The notes under the pieces: generated by a model
Told to the model about the DNA's origin: nothing
The model's database searches: none
The model's input: only the letters and a program-made list of their open reading frames with translations
In this document: one piece after another, positions 7,605-17,073 of the stretch
How positions within the stretch are numbered: position 1 is the first letter of the stretch
How the letters are laid out: every line of letters starts with the position of its first letter
Position numbers and translations under genes: made by a program
NCBI RefSeq assembly: GCF_002368335.1
Contig: NZ_AP018288.1
Span: 7,742,389-7,806,388 of the forward strand
DNA from: Nostoc sp. NIES-4103
Lineage (GTDB): Bacteria > Cyanobacteriota > Cyanobacteriia > Cyanobacteriales > Nostocaceae
Length of the DNA stretch: 64,000 nucleotides
Reading direction: 5' to 3'

Positions 7605-8345
7605 TGTCTTATTTTTGAGGTCAGGATTTAAACATTTGTAGAACTTTAATGAGCCTGAATTGCTGCAACAGAAGAATCACAGTTTATCGTAAGTTGATGA
7701 AGTACTTCACTACGCTGTTACTCCGTTCAGTATGAGATTTCTGACTAAAGAGACAACCTCTTAGAGTAGGAAATATCTCTTCATCAACAGGATGCAAGTA
7801 TACAATTAATAATTGAGTCATAGGAATAGTTGACGAAACTATAATTATTTTGACTATTTAATTCTTACATTATTTATGAAAATTTAATTGTAAATTTATT
7901 ATTGGGAAAATATGGAAAAATATAAAGTTATTATTTTTAATTAAAAACTATACATTTTCTAAAAAAATACACTGATATTCTTAATCTATAATTTTATTGA
8001 TATTTTTATAGTATTTTTTATTTTTTATATATTAAAATCAAAAAAAAACACCAAAAGACAGTTAAATAGCAAATATAAACTGAATAATTTATATGTTATA
8101 TCACTTCCGGTTGATCAAAATTCAATTGCGGGCGAAGCGCTTGCTACGGTTATATCACAAGTAATTTAGCAGACATAATATTATTGATATTTCAGTGTGA
8201 TAATTATGTATCTAATATAACTAGTTTTAGGTATAATTTTGGCACGAAAAAATATTTAATTTTTTTGTAGAAATAGTAAAACTGAAAACAAGTTTATAAA
8301 TAGCTAGTGAATCAAATGAAAAATAAAAAAACGCTAAAATGCCAA
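7605..8345. other. Long AT-rich intergenic stretch, no gene seen
   Basis: More than 700 bases with long A/T runs, probably the upstream region of the minus-strand precursor at its left end. No frame with a plausible start and ribosome binding site was recognised. Confidence 0.5.
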
Positions 8346-8377
8346 AATTAGAGCAGTCTATATCGACTGCTCTAATT
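8346..8377 (-). terminator. Perfect stem-loop terminator after the exporter operon
   Basis: AATTAGAGCAGT (8346-8357) pairs over all 12 bases with ACTGCTCTAATT (8366-8377), loop of eight. Read on the minus strand it follows the stop of the HlyD gene by 53 bases and is followed by T-rich sequence (TTTTGGCATTTTAGCG), as expected of an intrinsic terminator. Confidence 0.8.
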
Positions 8378-8430
8378 CTCAGCAAACAGATACATGTTTT
8401 ATTCCAAAAAAAGTAGGTAATGACTAACTA

Positions 8431-9978
8431 CTAAAGCTCTAAACCACCTTTTTGTAATTTCTTAAACGGATCTAATATAAAGTCAATCACTCGACGCTGA
8501 CGGACAATTACCTCTGCGGTTGCTGTCTGACCAGCGGTTAAAGTGATATGTTTGCTGGCAGCTTGGATATAAGGCTGCTCCAGGACGATATCTAACTCAT
8601 AGGTTTCTGTTTGATTTTGATTCTCCCTCTGAACTTTTGAGTTGGGTGAAATCCAATTAACATGTCCTTGCACTATTCCATAATCTTGGAAGGGATAAGC
8701 ATCAAACTTAATTTTCACTGGCATTCCCACTTTCAAGAAACCACTTTGTTCGCTTGGCATTTGGGCTTTAAGAATCAGAGGAGCATTTTGGGGCGCAATT
8801 TGGGCAATCACCTGTCCTGCTTCGACTGCGGGGCCTGGTTTTTGAATGGGTAACTCAAAAATCGTACCATCGATAGGCGATCGCACCACTCGTTGCTCTA
8901 ACTGCAACTGTAAGGAAAGGATTTGGCTTTGAGTTTGAGCTATTTCCGATTCCAAACTGGTGATTTGCGTTTGCATGTCTTTAAACTGTTCTTGATTTCT
9001 CAGCACCGCCAGTTTACCGGCTTGCACCACGCTTTGATAGCTGCTTTGCTGTTCTTCTAAGCGAAGTTTTGCTTGCTGAATATCTTCCGCAGCTTGATTC
9101 ATCGTCGTCTGATAGCGACTAATTTCTTCTTGTAAACGTAGTTGAGCTTGAGTCACATCTGATTTGGCTTGTTCTTGGGAAATTAGACTTTCTTCTGCTA
9201 TTTTTTCTAGTTCTACAACTTTGGTTTGGGGAATTGCACCCAGGTTTAAGAGTTGGCGATAGCGAGCAGTTTCTGCTACATCTCGACGCAAACGACTGCT
9301 AGCTAACTTCTGGGCGATCGCAGTAGAATTGATGCTCTGCCTAGCCTGCTCAACTAAAGCTTGTTTTTCCAATTTTTGGAAGTTATATGCACTCTGTTTT
9401 GCATCTAAATTTTGCTGTGCCTGATTGACTTGAGCCATTTTTTCCAATGCTTGAGCTTGGTTTTGTTGCTCTTGGATACTAATTGCCAACAGAAGTTGAT
9501 TTTTCAGCAAATCTAATTGCGATCGCCGATTGATTAGCCCTTCTAACTTTGTTCGTGTCTGTTGCAAATCTGTTTGCAAGACATCAGAATCTAGTTGTAG
9601 TAAAACCTGTCCTGCTTTCACAGTCTGACCTACTTGAACACTGACAAATTTGACACTACCAGCAACAGGAATGCCTAATGTTTGCGTTGCTCCTTTAGGT
9701 TCTAAACGCCCTCTAGCACTTCCTGTCTCATCGACTTTAGAAAACATCGCCCAAGGTAAAATAACTACTGCAAAGCTTGTCAGCAAGTACAGCATTGAGC
9801 GTGTCCAGACCTTTGGTAAGGCATCTAGTAGTTCTTCAGTCCCATAGAACCAATCATTGGTTTCAGTTGCTGACTGTATCCGAGAATCAACAACATCATT
9901 AGAGTCATCAACCTGGGAAAGCTGATTCTGTCTTGGGCTGGCGAGTATAGATGATGAATTTGGATATGGGTTTGGCAT
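8431..9978 (-). CDS. HlyD-family membrane fusion protein (peptide export adaptor)
   Basis: The 515-residue protein has a cytoplasmic N-terminus of about 60 residues, one membrane segment (about 61-79), a biotinyl-lipoyl-like half (GSVKFVSVQVGQTVKAGQVL), a long Gln/Ala/Leu-rich coiled coil (about 140-350), the second half RSPIDGTIFELPIQKPG, and a C-terminal beta-barrel region with GMPVKIKFDAYPFQDYG. Such proteins link an inner-membrane ABC exporter to an outer-membrane TolC-like channel. It lies about 200 bases after the C39 exporter gene on the same strand, separated by tandem repeats, so the two probably form one export machine. Confidence 0.9.
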   Translation of the reverse strand: MPNPYPNSSSILASPRQNQLSQVDDSNDVVDSRIQSATETNDWFYGTEELLDALPKVWTRSMLYLLTSFAVVILPWAMFSKVDETGSARGRLEPKGATQTLGIPVAGSVKFVSVQVGQTVKAGQVLLQLDSDVLQTDLQQTRTKLEGLINRRSQLDLLKNQLLLAISIQEQQNQAQALEKMAQVNQAQQNLDAKQSAYNFQKLEKQALVEQARQSINSTAIAQKLASSRLRRDVAETARYRQLLNLGAIPQTKVVELEKIAEESLISQEQAKSDVTQAQLRLQEEISRYQTTMNQAAEDIQQAKLRLEEQQSSYQSVVQAGKLAVLRNQEQFKDMQTQITSLESEIAQTQSQILSLQLQLEQRVVRSPIDGTIFELPIQKPGPAVEAGQVIAQIAPQNAPLILKAQMPSEQSGFLKVGMPVKIKFDAYPFQDYGIVQGHVNWISPNSKVQRENQNQTETYELDIVLEQPYIQAASKHITLTAGQTATAEVIVRQRRVIDFILDPFKKLQKGGLEL

Positions 9979-9988
9979 AAGTAATTTA

Positions 9989-10178
9989 GGGGACTGGGGA
10001 TTGGGTATTGGGGATTGGGTATTGGGGATTGGGGATTGGGTATTGGGGATTGGGTATTGGGGATTGGGTATTGGGTATTGGGTATTGGGGATTGGGTATT
10101 GGGTATTGGGTATTGGGTATTAGGTATTTAGAAAATCTTTCCCAGTCCCCAGTCACCAGTACCCAGTCCCTAATCCCC
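9989..10178. repeat. Short tandem repeats (GGGGATTGGGTATT type)
   Basis: About 190 bases of GGGGATTGGGTATT-like units fill the space between the exporter and HlyD genes. The frames open on both strands here are by-products of the repeat and not genes. Confidence 0.9.
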
Positions 10179-10181
10179 ATA

Positions 10182-13100
10182 TCAACCTGTGGTTGCTAGT
10201 TGTTGCTGGTTGAGATAAAAATAATGACCTCTTCTGTCAATTAATTCATCGTGGGTGCCGCTTTCGACTAGTAACCCGCGATCTAAAACCAGAATTAGGT
10301 CAGCATGACGCACGGTGGACAGGCGATGAGCGATGATTAAACTTGTCCGCCCTTTAAGAATTGTTTTCAGGTGATTTTGAATAATCCGCTCAGATTCAGC
10401 ATCGAGGTGGCTGGTTGCTTCATCTAAAAGTATTAAGCGGGGATTTCCCAGCAAAGCACGAGCGATCGCTAGCCTTTGGCGTTGTCCGCCAGATAGCATC
10501 CCGCCGCCTTCACCAATTTCGGTTTCATAACCTCTTGGTAATTGCTGAATAAAGTCATTTGCTCCTGCTAGACGCGCCGCTTCAATAATTTCTTCTAGGG
10601 TGGCTTCTGGGTGAGCAATGCTGATGTTTTCACGAATTGTGCCGCCAAACAAAAAGGTATCTTGATCGACAACACCAATTTGAGAACGAAGCGATCGCAA
10701 GGAAATACTAGTTACATCTTGAGCATCAATTAATACTTTTCCATCTGTCGGCGGATATAGACCCAAAATCAATTTCGAGAGCGTAGTTTTACCAGAACCG
10801 CTACGTCCGACAACGGCTACAGTTTGCTCTGGTAAAATTTCAAAGCTGAGATTTTCGAGGACGTTAACATCACTATCTGGATGGTAGCGGAAAGTAACAT
10901 TTTCAAAGCGAATATGACCTTTCAATCTCGGTAAAATCTGACGAGGATGATGCTGGAAATCTTCTTCTGGCTCAGCTTCTAAAACATCATTAATTCGCTC
11001 AGTAGAAATGATTACTTCTTGTAATTGATTCCACAACACCACAAGTCGCTGAAAAGGGCGAATGATGTTACCTAACAACATATTGAAAGCAACTAATTGT
11101 CCGATGGTGAGTTGGTTTTGAATCACCAACCACGCACCAAACCAAAGTAATCCTGTGCTGACTAAAGATTCAATTGTTGAACTAAAAATTTGTAATTGAT
11201 TACCAATTATTTGTCCTTTAAAAGTTTTCTTAATTACATCATTTAGTAGTTCTTCCCAATGCCAGCGCACTGTCTGTTCAATTGCCATTGAACGAATTGA
11301 ACGAATACCACTGAGGGATTGAATCAGATAACTGTTCTCGCTAGCTACGGCATTAAAAACTTCACGGCTGATACGACGCAAAAAAGGTGTAGCAATGAGC
11401 GCCAGTAGTACAAATGGCGGTACAATCAACAAACTCAGCAATGCCATTTGCCAGCTGTACCAAAACATCAAGCCGACATAAATAAATACTGTCAGCAAAT
11501 CCAAAGTAATAGATAATGCTTCACCAGTGAGAAAACGCTGAATTTTCTGATTTTCTTGAACGCGAGAAATAATATCCCCCACGTAACGCGACTCAAAAAA
11601 TGATAGAGGTAAGCGAAAGGTATGTTTGATAAAACCTACTAACAAAGCTAAGCTGATGCGGTTGGCTGTGTGATCGAGTAGATATTGGCGTAATCCATTA
11701 ATACCAACGCGAAACAATCCAAAAATGACCAGCCCTAAACCTACAGCGTTTAAGGTGAGGGTACTACCCTGCACTATTACTCGGTCTAACAATAACTGAG
11801 TGAATAAAGGCGTAATCAGTCCAAACACCTGAATCAACAGCGAAGCAACGAACACCTCTAACAGCACTTGTGAGTGGGGTTTGAGTAGATCAAAAAACTG
11901 CCACAATGATGTGCTGGTTTCTTCGGTGTCTTTCAGGAAAGGTGTAGGTTGCAATAACAACGCATAACCAGTCCAACCAGCTTTGAATTGCTGCATGGTG
12001 AGGGTGCGTTGACCAATGGCGGGATCGCCTACTATTACGTGCTTTTTGTTGATTTCATAGACAACAATGTAGTGCTTACCTTCCCAATGTGCGATCGCTG
12101 GTAGAGGTTGTTGTGCAAATTTATCCAGGCTAGCTTTTACAGGACGGGTAGCAAAACCAATACTTTCTGCTGCTACTGTTAAACCCCGTAGTGATGCTCC
12201 ACTGCGGTTGACGTTGGCTTGCTCTCGCAGTTGATTGACACTCAAACGCTTACCCCAATAGCGACCAATCATTACCAAGCAAGCTGCTCCGCAGTCTGAG
12301 GCGCTTTGTTGTTCAAAAAACGGATAGCGTTTGGTTAAGCGTCCCCACAAATGACCTGCTCTCACTTTCGGACTGGGAAAGTAAGCTTTTCGTTGTTTTT
12401 GTTTTACTTGGGGGATTGGGGAACTCGGGGCCCCCTCTGGGGATAAGGGGCGATGGGGATTAGGTACTGGGGATTGGGAATTGGGAATTGGAGATGGGGA
12501 AGACTCTTCTCTACTCCCGACTCCCGACTCCCCACTCCCTAACTCTTGTAATTTGAGTAAATCTGCCAATTGGGGCCAGTATTCTAGTGCTATTTGCCAA
12601 TCGTCATTTTTGAGAGTGTAAACAATAGTTGGTTGGTTGACTCGCCAATTTCCTACCTTTGGAGATGCATAAATGTTTCCTGGTGTCAATGTATGCCCGT
12701 CAGCATCTAGTACTTCTCCTCGACGCAATAGCCAAAGCTTGTTTTGTTTGAAGAGCTTGGTTGGAAATGAGCCAATTTCTAAAGTGTGTCGTTCAAATAA
12801 AGATAATGCTTTGAGAACCTCTTCCACAGAGCCATTTTGAGGAAGTAAGGTGCTTTGACATCGTAACAATAATAAATCCCAAATTTCTGCACTTCTTTTG
12901 AGGCGATCGCGAATACTTGGATATTTGTGCATCACCTCATGCAATACTGCTTGTGAAAGATAGCCAAGTTTTAAGTTAACAGAAGCTCTAGCAACATAAG
13001 GGCTGAATTCCTCTTCAGGAAATAAAGTTAATTCGCCAAATGACGCTCCAGTTGAGAGGGTAGTAATTAAGTTATTAAAGCTATCTAAGAGTCTAACTTT

Positions 13101-13283
13101 ACCCCCAAGAATAATATAAATTCCGGGGGTTGCTGCTGTTGCTTGCCAAAACTGTTTTGCTACAGGTGGTTCGACAATTTCCACCCCTTGCAAGCACATA
13201 TCAATTTCACTATCTGATAGTTGTTCACCCAAAGTTTGGGTGAGTTGTTGAGTTAACTGTTGCCGAGAAAACGCTGATGGCAT
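10182..13283 (-). CDS. C39-peptidase ABC exporter with N-terminal cyclic-nucleotide-binding-like domain
   Basis: The 1033-residue protein joins four parts. Residues 1-150 resemble a cyclic-nucleotide-binding domain (GIYIILGGKVRLLD, GASFGELTLFPEEE). A C39 peptidase follows with Cys331 in QQSASDCGAAC, a His near 395-400 (AHWEGKHYIVVYE) and VGDPA. Next come the ABC transmembrane helices. The ATPase ends the protein, with Walker A GRSGSGKTT near 825, LSGGQRQR near 928 and LILLDEATSHLD near 950. Such exporters cut double-Gly leaders and export the core. Between the first two parts, at about 247-292, lies a Ser/Pro-rich linker encoded by intergenic-type repeats. A full AAGGAGGT precedes the ATG. 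This is the expected processing exporter for the precursors here. Confidence 0.93.
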   Translation of the reverse strand: MPSAFSRQQLTQQLTQTLGEQLSDSEIDMCLQGVEIVEPPVAKQFWQATAATPGIYIILGGKVRLLDSFNNLITTLSTGASFGELTLFPEEEFSPYVARASVNLKLGYLSQAVLHEVMHKYPSIRDRLKRSAEIWDLLLLRCQSTLLPQNGSVEEVLKALSLFERHTLEIGSFPTKLFKQNKLWLLRRGEVLDADGHTLTPGNIYASPKVGNWRVNQPTIVYTLKNDDWQIALEYWPQLADLLKLQELGSGESGVGSREESSPSPIPNSQSPVPNPHRPLSPEGAPSSPIPQVKQKQRKAYFPSPKVRAGHLWGRLTKRYPFFEQQSASDCGAACLVMIGRYWGKRLSVNQLREQANVNRSGASLRGLTVAAESIGFATRPVKASLDKFAQQPLPAIAHWEGKHYIVVYEINKKHVIVGDPAIGQRTLTMQQFKAGWTGYALLLQPTPFLKDTEETSTSLWQFFDLLKPHSQVLLEVFVASLLIQVFGLITPLFTQLLLDRVIVQGSTLTLNAVGLGLVIFGLFRVGINGLRQYLLDHTANRISLALLVGFIKHTFRLPLSFFESRYVGDIISRVQENQKIQRFLTGEALSITLDLLTVFIYVGLMFWYSWQMALLSLLIVPPFVLLALIATPFLRRISREVFNAVASENSYLIQSLSGIRSIRSMAIEQTVRWHWEELLNDVIKKTFKGQIIGNQLQIFSSTIESLVSTGLLWFGAWLVIQNQLTIGQLVAFNMLLGNIIRPFQRLVVLWNQLQEVIISTERINDVLEAEPEEDFQHHPRQILPRLKGHIRFENVTFRYHPDSDVNVLENLSFEILPEQTVAVVGRSGSGKTTLSKLILGLYPPTDGKVLIDAQDVTSISLRSLRSQIGVVDQDTFLFGGTIRENISIAHPEATLEEIIEAARLAGANDFIQQLPRGYETEIGEGGGMLSGGQRQRLAIARALLGNPRLILLDEATSHLDAESERIIQNHLKTILKGRTSLIIAHRLSTVRHADLILVLDRGLLVESGTHDELIDRRGHYFYLNQQQLATTG
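12410..12545 (-). repeat. Short tandem repeat inserted in frame inside the exporter gene
   Basis: GGGGATTGGG/GGGAATTGGA units and a CTCCCGACTCCC run, the same kind as in the spacers at 9989 and 41945, lie within the coding sequence and encode a linker rich in Ser, Pro and Asn (SPSPIPNSQSPVPNP). The frame stays open, and the protein resumes with a normal C39 domain. Confidence 0.8.
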
Positions 13284-13289
13284 TTCCTT

Positions 13290-13297
13290 ACCTCCTT
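13290..13297 (-). promoter_or_regulatory. Strong ribosome binding site of the exporter gene
   Basis: AAGGAGGT lies six bases before the ATG at 13283. It fixes the start that includes the cyclic-nucleotide-binding-like domain, and so supports that domain as part of the protein. Confidence 0.8.
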
Positions 13298-13317
13298 TGG
13301 GAGTGACAAATAAAAAA

Positions 13318-13421
13318 GTGCAGGGGAGCGTGGGTGATGGGGAGCAGGGGAGATGAGGAAGAAATAACTAATTCCCCATTCCCCATTCCCCATTCCCCAT
13401 TCCCAATTCCCAATTCCCAAT
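13318..13421. repeat. Short tandem repeats between HTH and exporter genes
   Basis: GATGGGGAGCAGGGGAGATGAGG units followed by TTCCCCA and TTCCCAA repeats; no coding sense. Confidence 0.8.
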
Positions 13422-14021
13422 TTAATGATTAGTTGGAATCAAATTAAATGACCAATTAAAATTAGATTCAGGATTATATTGCAAGTCGGTGATTGTAATC
13501 GCGGCATCCTGATTTTGGTCAGTTTCTGGTTGAGAGGAACTTTTACGTTTGGTGGAAAGTCCCATTTGTTTTAAAAGGCGATTAACATGGCGATCGCTGA
13601 TTTCAATACCTAATTCATTTGCTAGATGCTTGCTTAACCATTGGGCTGTCCAGTAAGTAAATGCATAGCCATAATCACGAGGACTATTGCTTACCAATTC
13701 TTTCAAACGCTCAATATATTGATTATTCACAATCTTCGGTCTACCTATCGGTCGCTCATTCCATTTATGTGCTAAACCTGCTTCTGCTAAACCTACCCAG
13801 TAGCGTGCCATTTCTTGTGAACAACCTAATATTTCACAGATTTGGCTTTGCGATTTACCTATATCTGCCAATAACATAATTTCAATTCTTCGCCGATATT
13901 CTGGCTGTAAATTATTCTGCAATTGTTTCAACAAAGCCTTTCTTTGAAAGGGTGTTAAAAACTTGCTATCGTGCATGTCGTAGTTTTGAAAAATCTTGTC
14001 TTTGCTAGAATAGTTTGACAT
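13422..14021 (-). CDS. Helix-turn-helix protein of the transposase-like (IS630/homeodomain) type
   Basis: This 199-residue protein has two HTH-like parts. The first, near residues 45-75 (LLADIGKSQSQICEILGCSQ), resembles the IS630-type HTH. The second, around 120-155 (YWTAQWLSKHLANELGIEIS, DRHVNRLLKQMGLSTKRK), resembles the winged-helix half that normally precedes the IS630 catalytic domain. No catalytic DDE domain follows, so it is either a domesticated DNA-binding regulator or a truncated transposase. Genes like this are often found directly upstream of C39 exporters in cyanobacteria. A role as regulator of the exporter operon is inferred. It lies about 140 bases upstream of the exporter on the same strand. 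Confidence 0.7.
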   Translation of the reverse strand: MSNYSSKDKIFQNYDMHDSKFLTPFQRKALLKQLQNNLQPEYRRRIEIMLLADIGKSQSQICEILGCSQEMARYWVGLAEAGLAHKWNERPIGRPKIVNNQYIERLKELVSNSPRDYGYAFTYWTAQWLSKHLANELGIEISDRHVNRLLKQMGLSTKRKSSSQPETDQNQDAAITITDLQYNPESNFNWSFNLIPTNH

Positions 14022-14270
14022 AATCGTTACCAGTTTCTGTCTACTGAAAAATACAGAAAAATCTCTTCAATGCCTTTGTCGCAACAATATTCATACTTCA
14101 GGGATCACATATGCAAAATTCATCACCACGCCTTCTATTAAAGTCGCGGCTAGTTGTAGATACGCCTTTTTAAGCAGACTAAAGACTACAAAAACCCTAT
14201 TTTTTTCTGAGTTTGCCTAGACAAACTATCTTTCGGGTTCTGCTTTGCAGTACGCATTTACGTTTGAGGA

Positions 14271-14293
14271 ACACCAGTTTTAATAACTGGTGT
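14271..14293. other. Hairpin upstream of the HTH gene
   Basis: ACACCAGTT (14271-14279) pairs exactly with AACTGGTGT (14285-14293), loop TTTAA-like. It lies about 250 bases upstream of the HTH start; function unknown. Confidence 0.45.
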
Positions 14294-14630
14294 ACAACTT
14301 TTAGTCGTTCGGACACCTGATATTATTTCTCTGCTACCGCCACTTCTAACCCTCAATATTCTGCCTGAATGTGCTGTGTTGGGTTAAGAGGTTAATTAAA
14401 AGCTTTCTGGCTTGTCATGGGATTTTTTTATTTTTTCCAGCCAGCAAAAATTTGTTTCGAGACTGCAATTTCAAAGTGCAAGGATAGATAGTTCGCAAAT
14501 CGTAGTTACCAAACCTGACAAAATATGCAGCAGGCATAGCTGTTGTCTCACCTAATAAACATCAGTTTCTGGCAAAACACCTAGGAACTCCAAGAAATTA
14601 ATTACCCAGCTTGAAGTTATTGACTATTAT

Positions 14631-14654
14631 ACGGGCGTAAAGACTTACGTCCGT
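14631..14654. other. Hairpin in the 14-15 kb gap
   Basis: ACGGGCGTAA (14631-14640) pairs with TTACGTCCGT (14645-14654) with one G-T pair and a four-base loop. No flanking gene explains it; it may be part of a dispersed repeat. Confidence 0.4.
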
Positions 14655-15425
14655 ACTGACTATTAACTGTTAACCGTAGATAGTCAGCAACTAACAATTA
14701 CAATGAAATATTTTTCTTTTGTAAATGCTATGTTTGCTGATCACGGGTTAGTTAAAGTCTTCTAGTCACTCCTATTTTGAGGATGTTACTGAACTTCCAA
14801 TATAAGTTCATAAGTCAACCTCAATATATTTAAATTGGTTATGTTTAGATTACCAAAAAAGTTTGCAACTTGTTCTATGGATTGGAAACTAAAGGTAGCT
14901 AAGGTCAGGTATGAGTGCAAATCTACTTCTTACAATAACGTAATACAGGCAATTTTCTCATCAGTAGATGTGATACATCTGAAGAAGTAACCTAGAAGAG
15001 AAGTTCAACGAAAAAGTGACAGTTCCTCACTATATTGTTTTAACCACTGTTATTTTTGTAGAAATTTTTCTAAATATAGTCAAGAGTTTTTAACAGAAAA
15101 GCCGTATTTTTAACAAATCTTTATATTAACTTTATATGAGATTAACAATTACTTGTATCAGTAATAAACTAGTTTAATTGTTGAATGTTTTGTTACCAAA
15201 ACATGTAGCATCGGTAATTGCTGATTAAGCCGTAGTTGTTAATATCAACTTCTATAATTTCATACATAACTAATATTAGAGGATAGAATGAGTTTAGCAA
15301 TAATTGGTAAACGTGCATCTATCTTTGGCGATAAAAGAATATATTTAGGGAATGGGGAATTGGATTTTACTATTATTCATCACATCTCACCCATTACCCA
15401 TTACCCATGCCCTGCTTTCATCAAG

Positions 15426-16922
15426 CTATCTCACAGAAAAAGCTTCACTAAATCTACGAGTAATAGGTTCAATTATGAATGTCAAAATTGACTTCTTACG
15501 AGTGATAATTTCACCATTAGCAGCCATACCTGGAGTAAATGTAACCTCTTGACCCCGCACATTTATTGAGTGTTTACTTAACCTAATTCTGGTAGGAAAA
15601 ACTAAACCTAGTTCTTTATCTACAATTGCATTGGGACTAACTTGCACGACTTCACCATCAACAGTGCCAAATTCTTGGAAGGGGAATGTTGCCATTTTCA
15701 CTTTTGCTTTCATACCCTGACGAATAAAGCCAATATCGCGGTTGAGGACTTTCACCTCTAACAACATCTCTTCACCTTCTGGCAAAATTGATAACAACTC
15801 TTCACCTGCTTGTACTGGGCCTTTAGTTGCTTTAACTTTGTAAATAGTGCCTGCAACTGGAGCCTTGATAGTTTCTTCTTCTTGCTGCTTTCTAGCTTGT
15901 TCAAGTTGACCAGAAACGTTGGTTAATTCTTCTTTGCGCTTGTTGATTTGGGTTAAAATTTCACTTTGGCGCTCGGATGCTAAACGCTGTGCTTGATTGA
16001 AAGCAGCTTGATAGGCTTGTTCGGCTTGGCGAATTTCTTGAATTTGGGCGGCAATATCTTTTTGTAAGGAGTCTACTTTATCTTGAGCTTCTGTGACTCT
16101 ATTTTGAGCGTTGATGACCTCATCTTTGGCTTTGGTAATTTCTGTGTTGGCACGATTTAATCTTTCTTGGGCATCTAAGTAATCGATTCTGCCTACAGCG
16201 CCAGAATTAACCAGGGTGCGTAAACTTTCTTCTCTGTTTTGAGCGATCGCTAGACCATTTTCAACTTTACCCAAGATATTTTGTGCATTCACCAAGTTAC
16301 CTTGAGCGTTAACAAAGCTGGTTTTGGCATTGACTTGGTTTTCCTGCAAGCGCTTGAGGCGCACTTTCGACTGATCGATGGCTGCTAGTAAACGATTTGC
16401 TTCGGCTTCCGCAGCTGCTTGACGCGCTTGATAGTCTCTTAAGCGTGAGCTTAACAGTTCATCTTGCAGTTTTGTACCAGCAGTTTTACCGCCAGTGCGT
16501 TCAGCATCTAAACGCTGCAAATCGTCTTGAATCAACTTGCTGGATTTAGCAAGGCGGCTAACATCTGTTTGTTTCAAGTCTGGATCGCGTTCAATCAGTA
16601 CTTGGTCTTTAGTGACGCGATCGCCTTCTTTTACCTTCACCCCTAAAATTGACCCACCACCAAGTGATGTTACTGGTCGCACCTGCGTAGAAGCAATTAA
16701 CTCTCCTGGGGCGGTTGCTACTTCATCGATTTGCGAGAAATTCGCCCAAGCGATCGTCCCAAATACGACTAAACTGATGGTTCCCGCTAACAATCTGGTA
16801 TAAAGCGGTGGTAATTCTTGTACAGCCTTACCCAATTCATAAGACAGTTGATCTTCTGGTCTAGCGAATCGCTGTTTTGTCTGACGCGCTTGAATGGCAT
16901 TTGCAACTAAAGGAGATTTCAT
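15426..16922 (-). CDS. HlyD-family membrane fusion protein (second adaptor)
   Basis: This 498-residue protein has one membrane segment (about 43-62, LLAGTISLVVFGTIAWANF) and the lipoyl-like half GGGSILGVKVKEGDRVTKDQ. A long coiled coil (about 120-340, rich in Ala/Gln/Asn/Glu) follows, then APVAGTIYKVKATKGPVQAG and the barrel region RQGMKAKVKMATFPFQEFG. It differs clearly from the adaptor at 8431-9978. It stands alone on the minus strand, 1.4 kb upstream of the HTH gene, and could serve the same exporter or another one. A TolC-like protein is not in the window. Confidence 0.88.
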   Translation of the reverse strand: MKSPLVANAIQARQTKQRFARPEDQLSYELGKAVQELPPLYTRLLAGTISLVVFGTIAWANFSQIDEVATAPGELIASTQVRPVTSLGGGSILGVKVKEGDRVTKDQVLIERDPDLKQTDVSRLAKSSKLIQDDLQRLDAERTGGKTAGTKLQDELLSSRLRDYQARQAAAEAEANRLLAAIDQSKVRLKRLQENQVNAKTSFVNAQGNLVNAQNILGKVENGLAIAQNREESLRTLVNSGAVGRIDYLDAQERLNRANTEITKAKDEVINAQNRVTEAQDKVDSLQKDIAAQIQEIRQAEQAYQAAFNQAQRLASERQSEILTQINKRKEELTNVSGQLEQARKQQEEETIKAPVAGTIYKVKATKGPVQAGEELLSILPEGEEMLLEVKVLNRDIGFIRQGMKAKVKMATFPFQEFGTVDGEVVQVSPNAIVDKELGLVFPTRIRLSKHSINVRGQEVTFTPGMAANGEIITRKKSILTFIIEPITRRFSEAFSVR

Positions 16923-16951
16923 AAAATTTTAGATTTTAGATTTTGGATTTT

Positions 16952-17068
16952 AGATTATTGGGCATTGGGTATTAGGGATTGGGTATTAGGGATTGGGTAT
17001 TAGGGATTGGGTGTCACAGAAATTTCCCAGTCCCCAGTCCCCATTCCCCATTCCCCATTCCCCATTCC
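16952..17068. repeat. Short tandem repeats (GGGATTGGGTATTA type)
   Basis: GATTGGGTATTAGG units followed by CCCAGTCCCCA and TTCCCCA units between the SDR and HlyD genes. Confidence 0.8.
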
Positions 17069-17073
17069 CTACT

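Larger units (their letters stand above)
14022..15425. other. 1.4-kb region without a convincing gene
   Basis: This separates the HTH gene from the second HlyD gene. It holds two small hairpins (14271-14293, 14631-14654) and, near 15385-15420, CCCATTACCC repeats. The only frame of note, at about 15288-15491, runs through those repeats and overlaps the end of the HlyD gene on the other strand, so I do not call it. The region probably contains the promoter of the minus-strand HTH/exporter genes at its left end. Confidence 0.5.

Noticed and set aside
9986..10199. Frames on both strands within GGGGATTGGGTATT repeats
   Set aside because: They follow from the repeat periodicity; the translated products are simple repeats.
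15288..15552. Small plus-strand frames upstream of and over the end of the HlyD gene
   Set aside because: They pass through CCCATTACCC repeats and overlap a real gene antisense.
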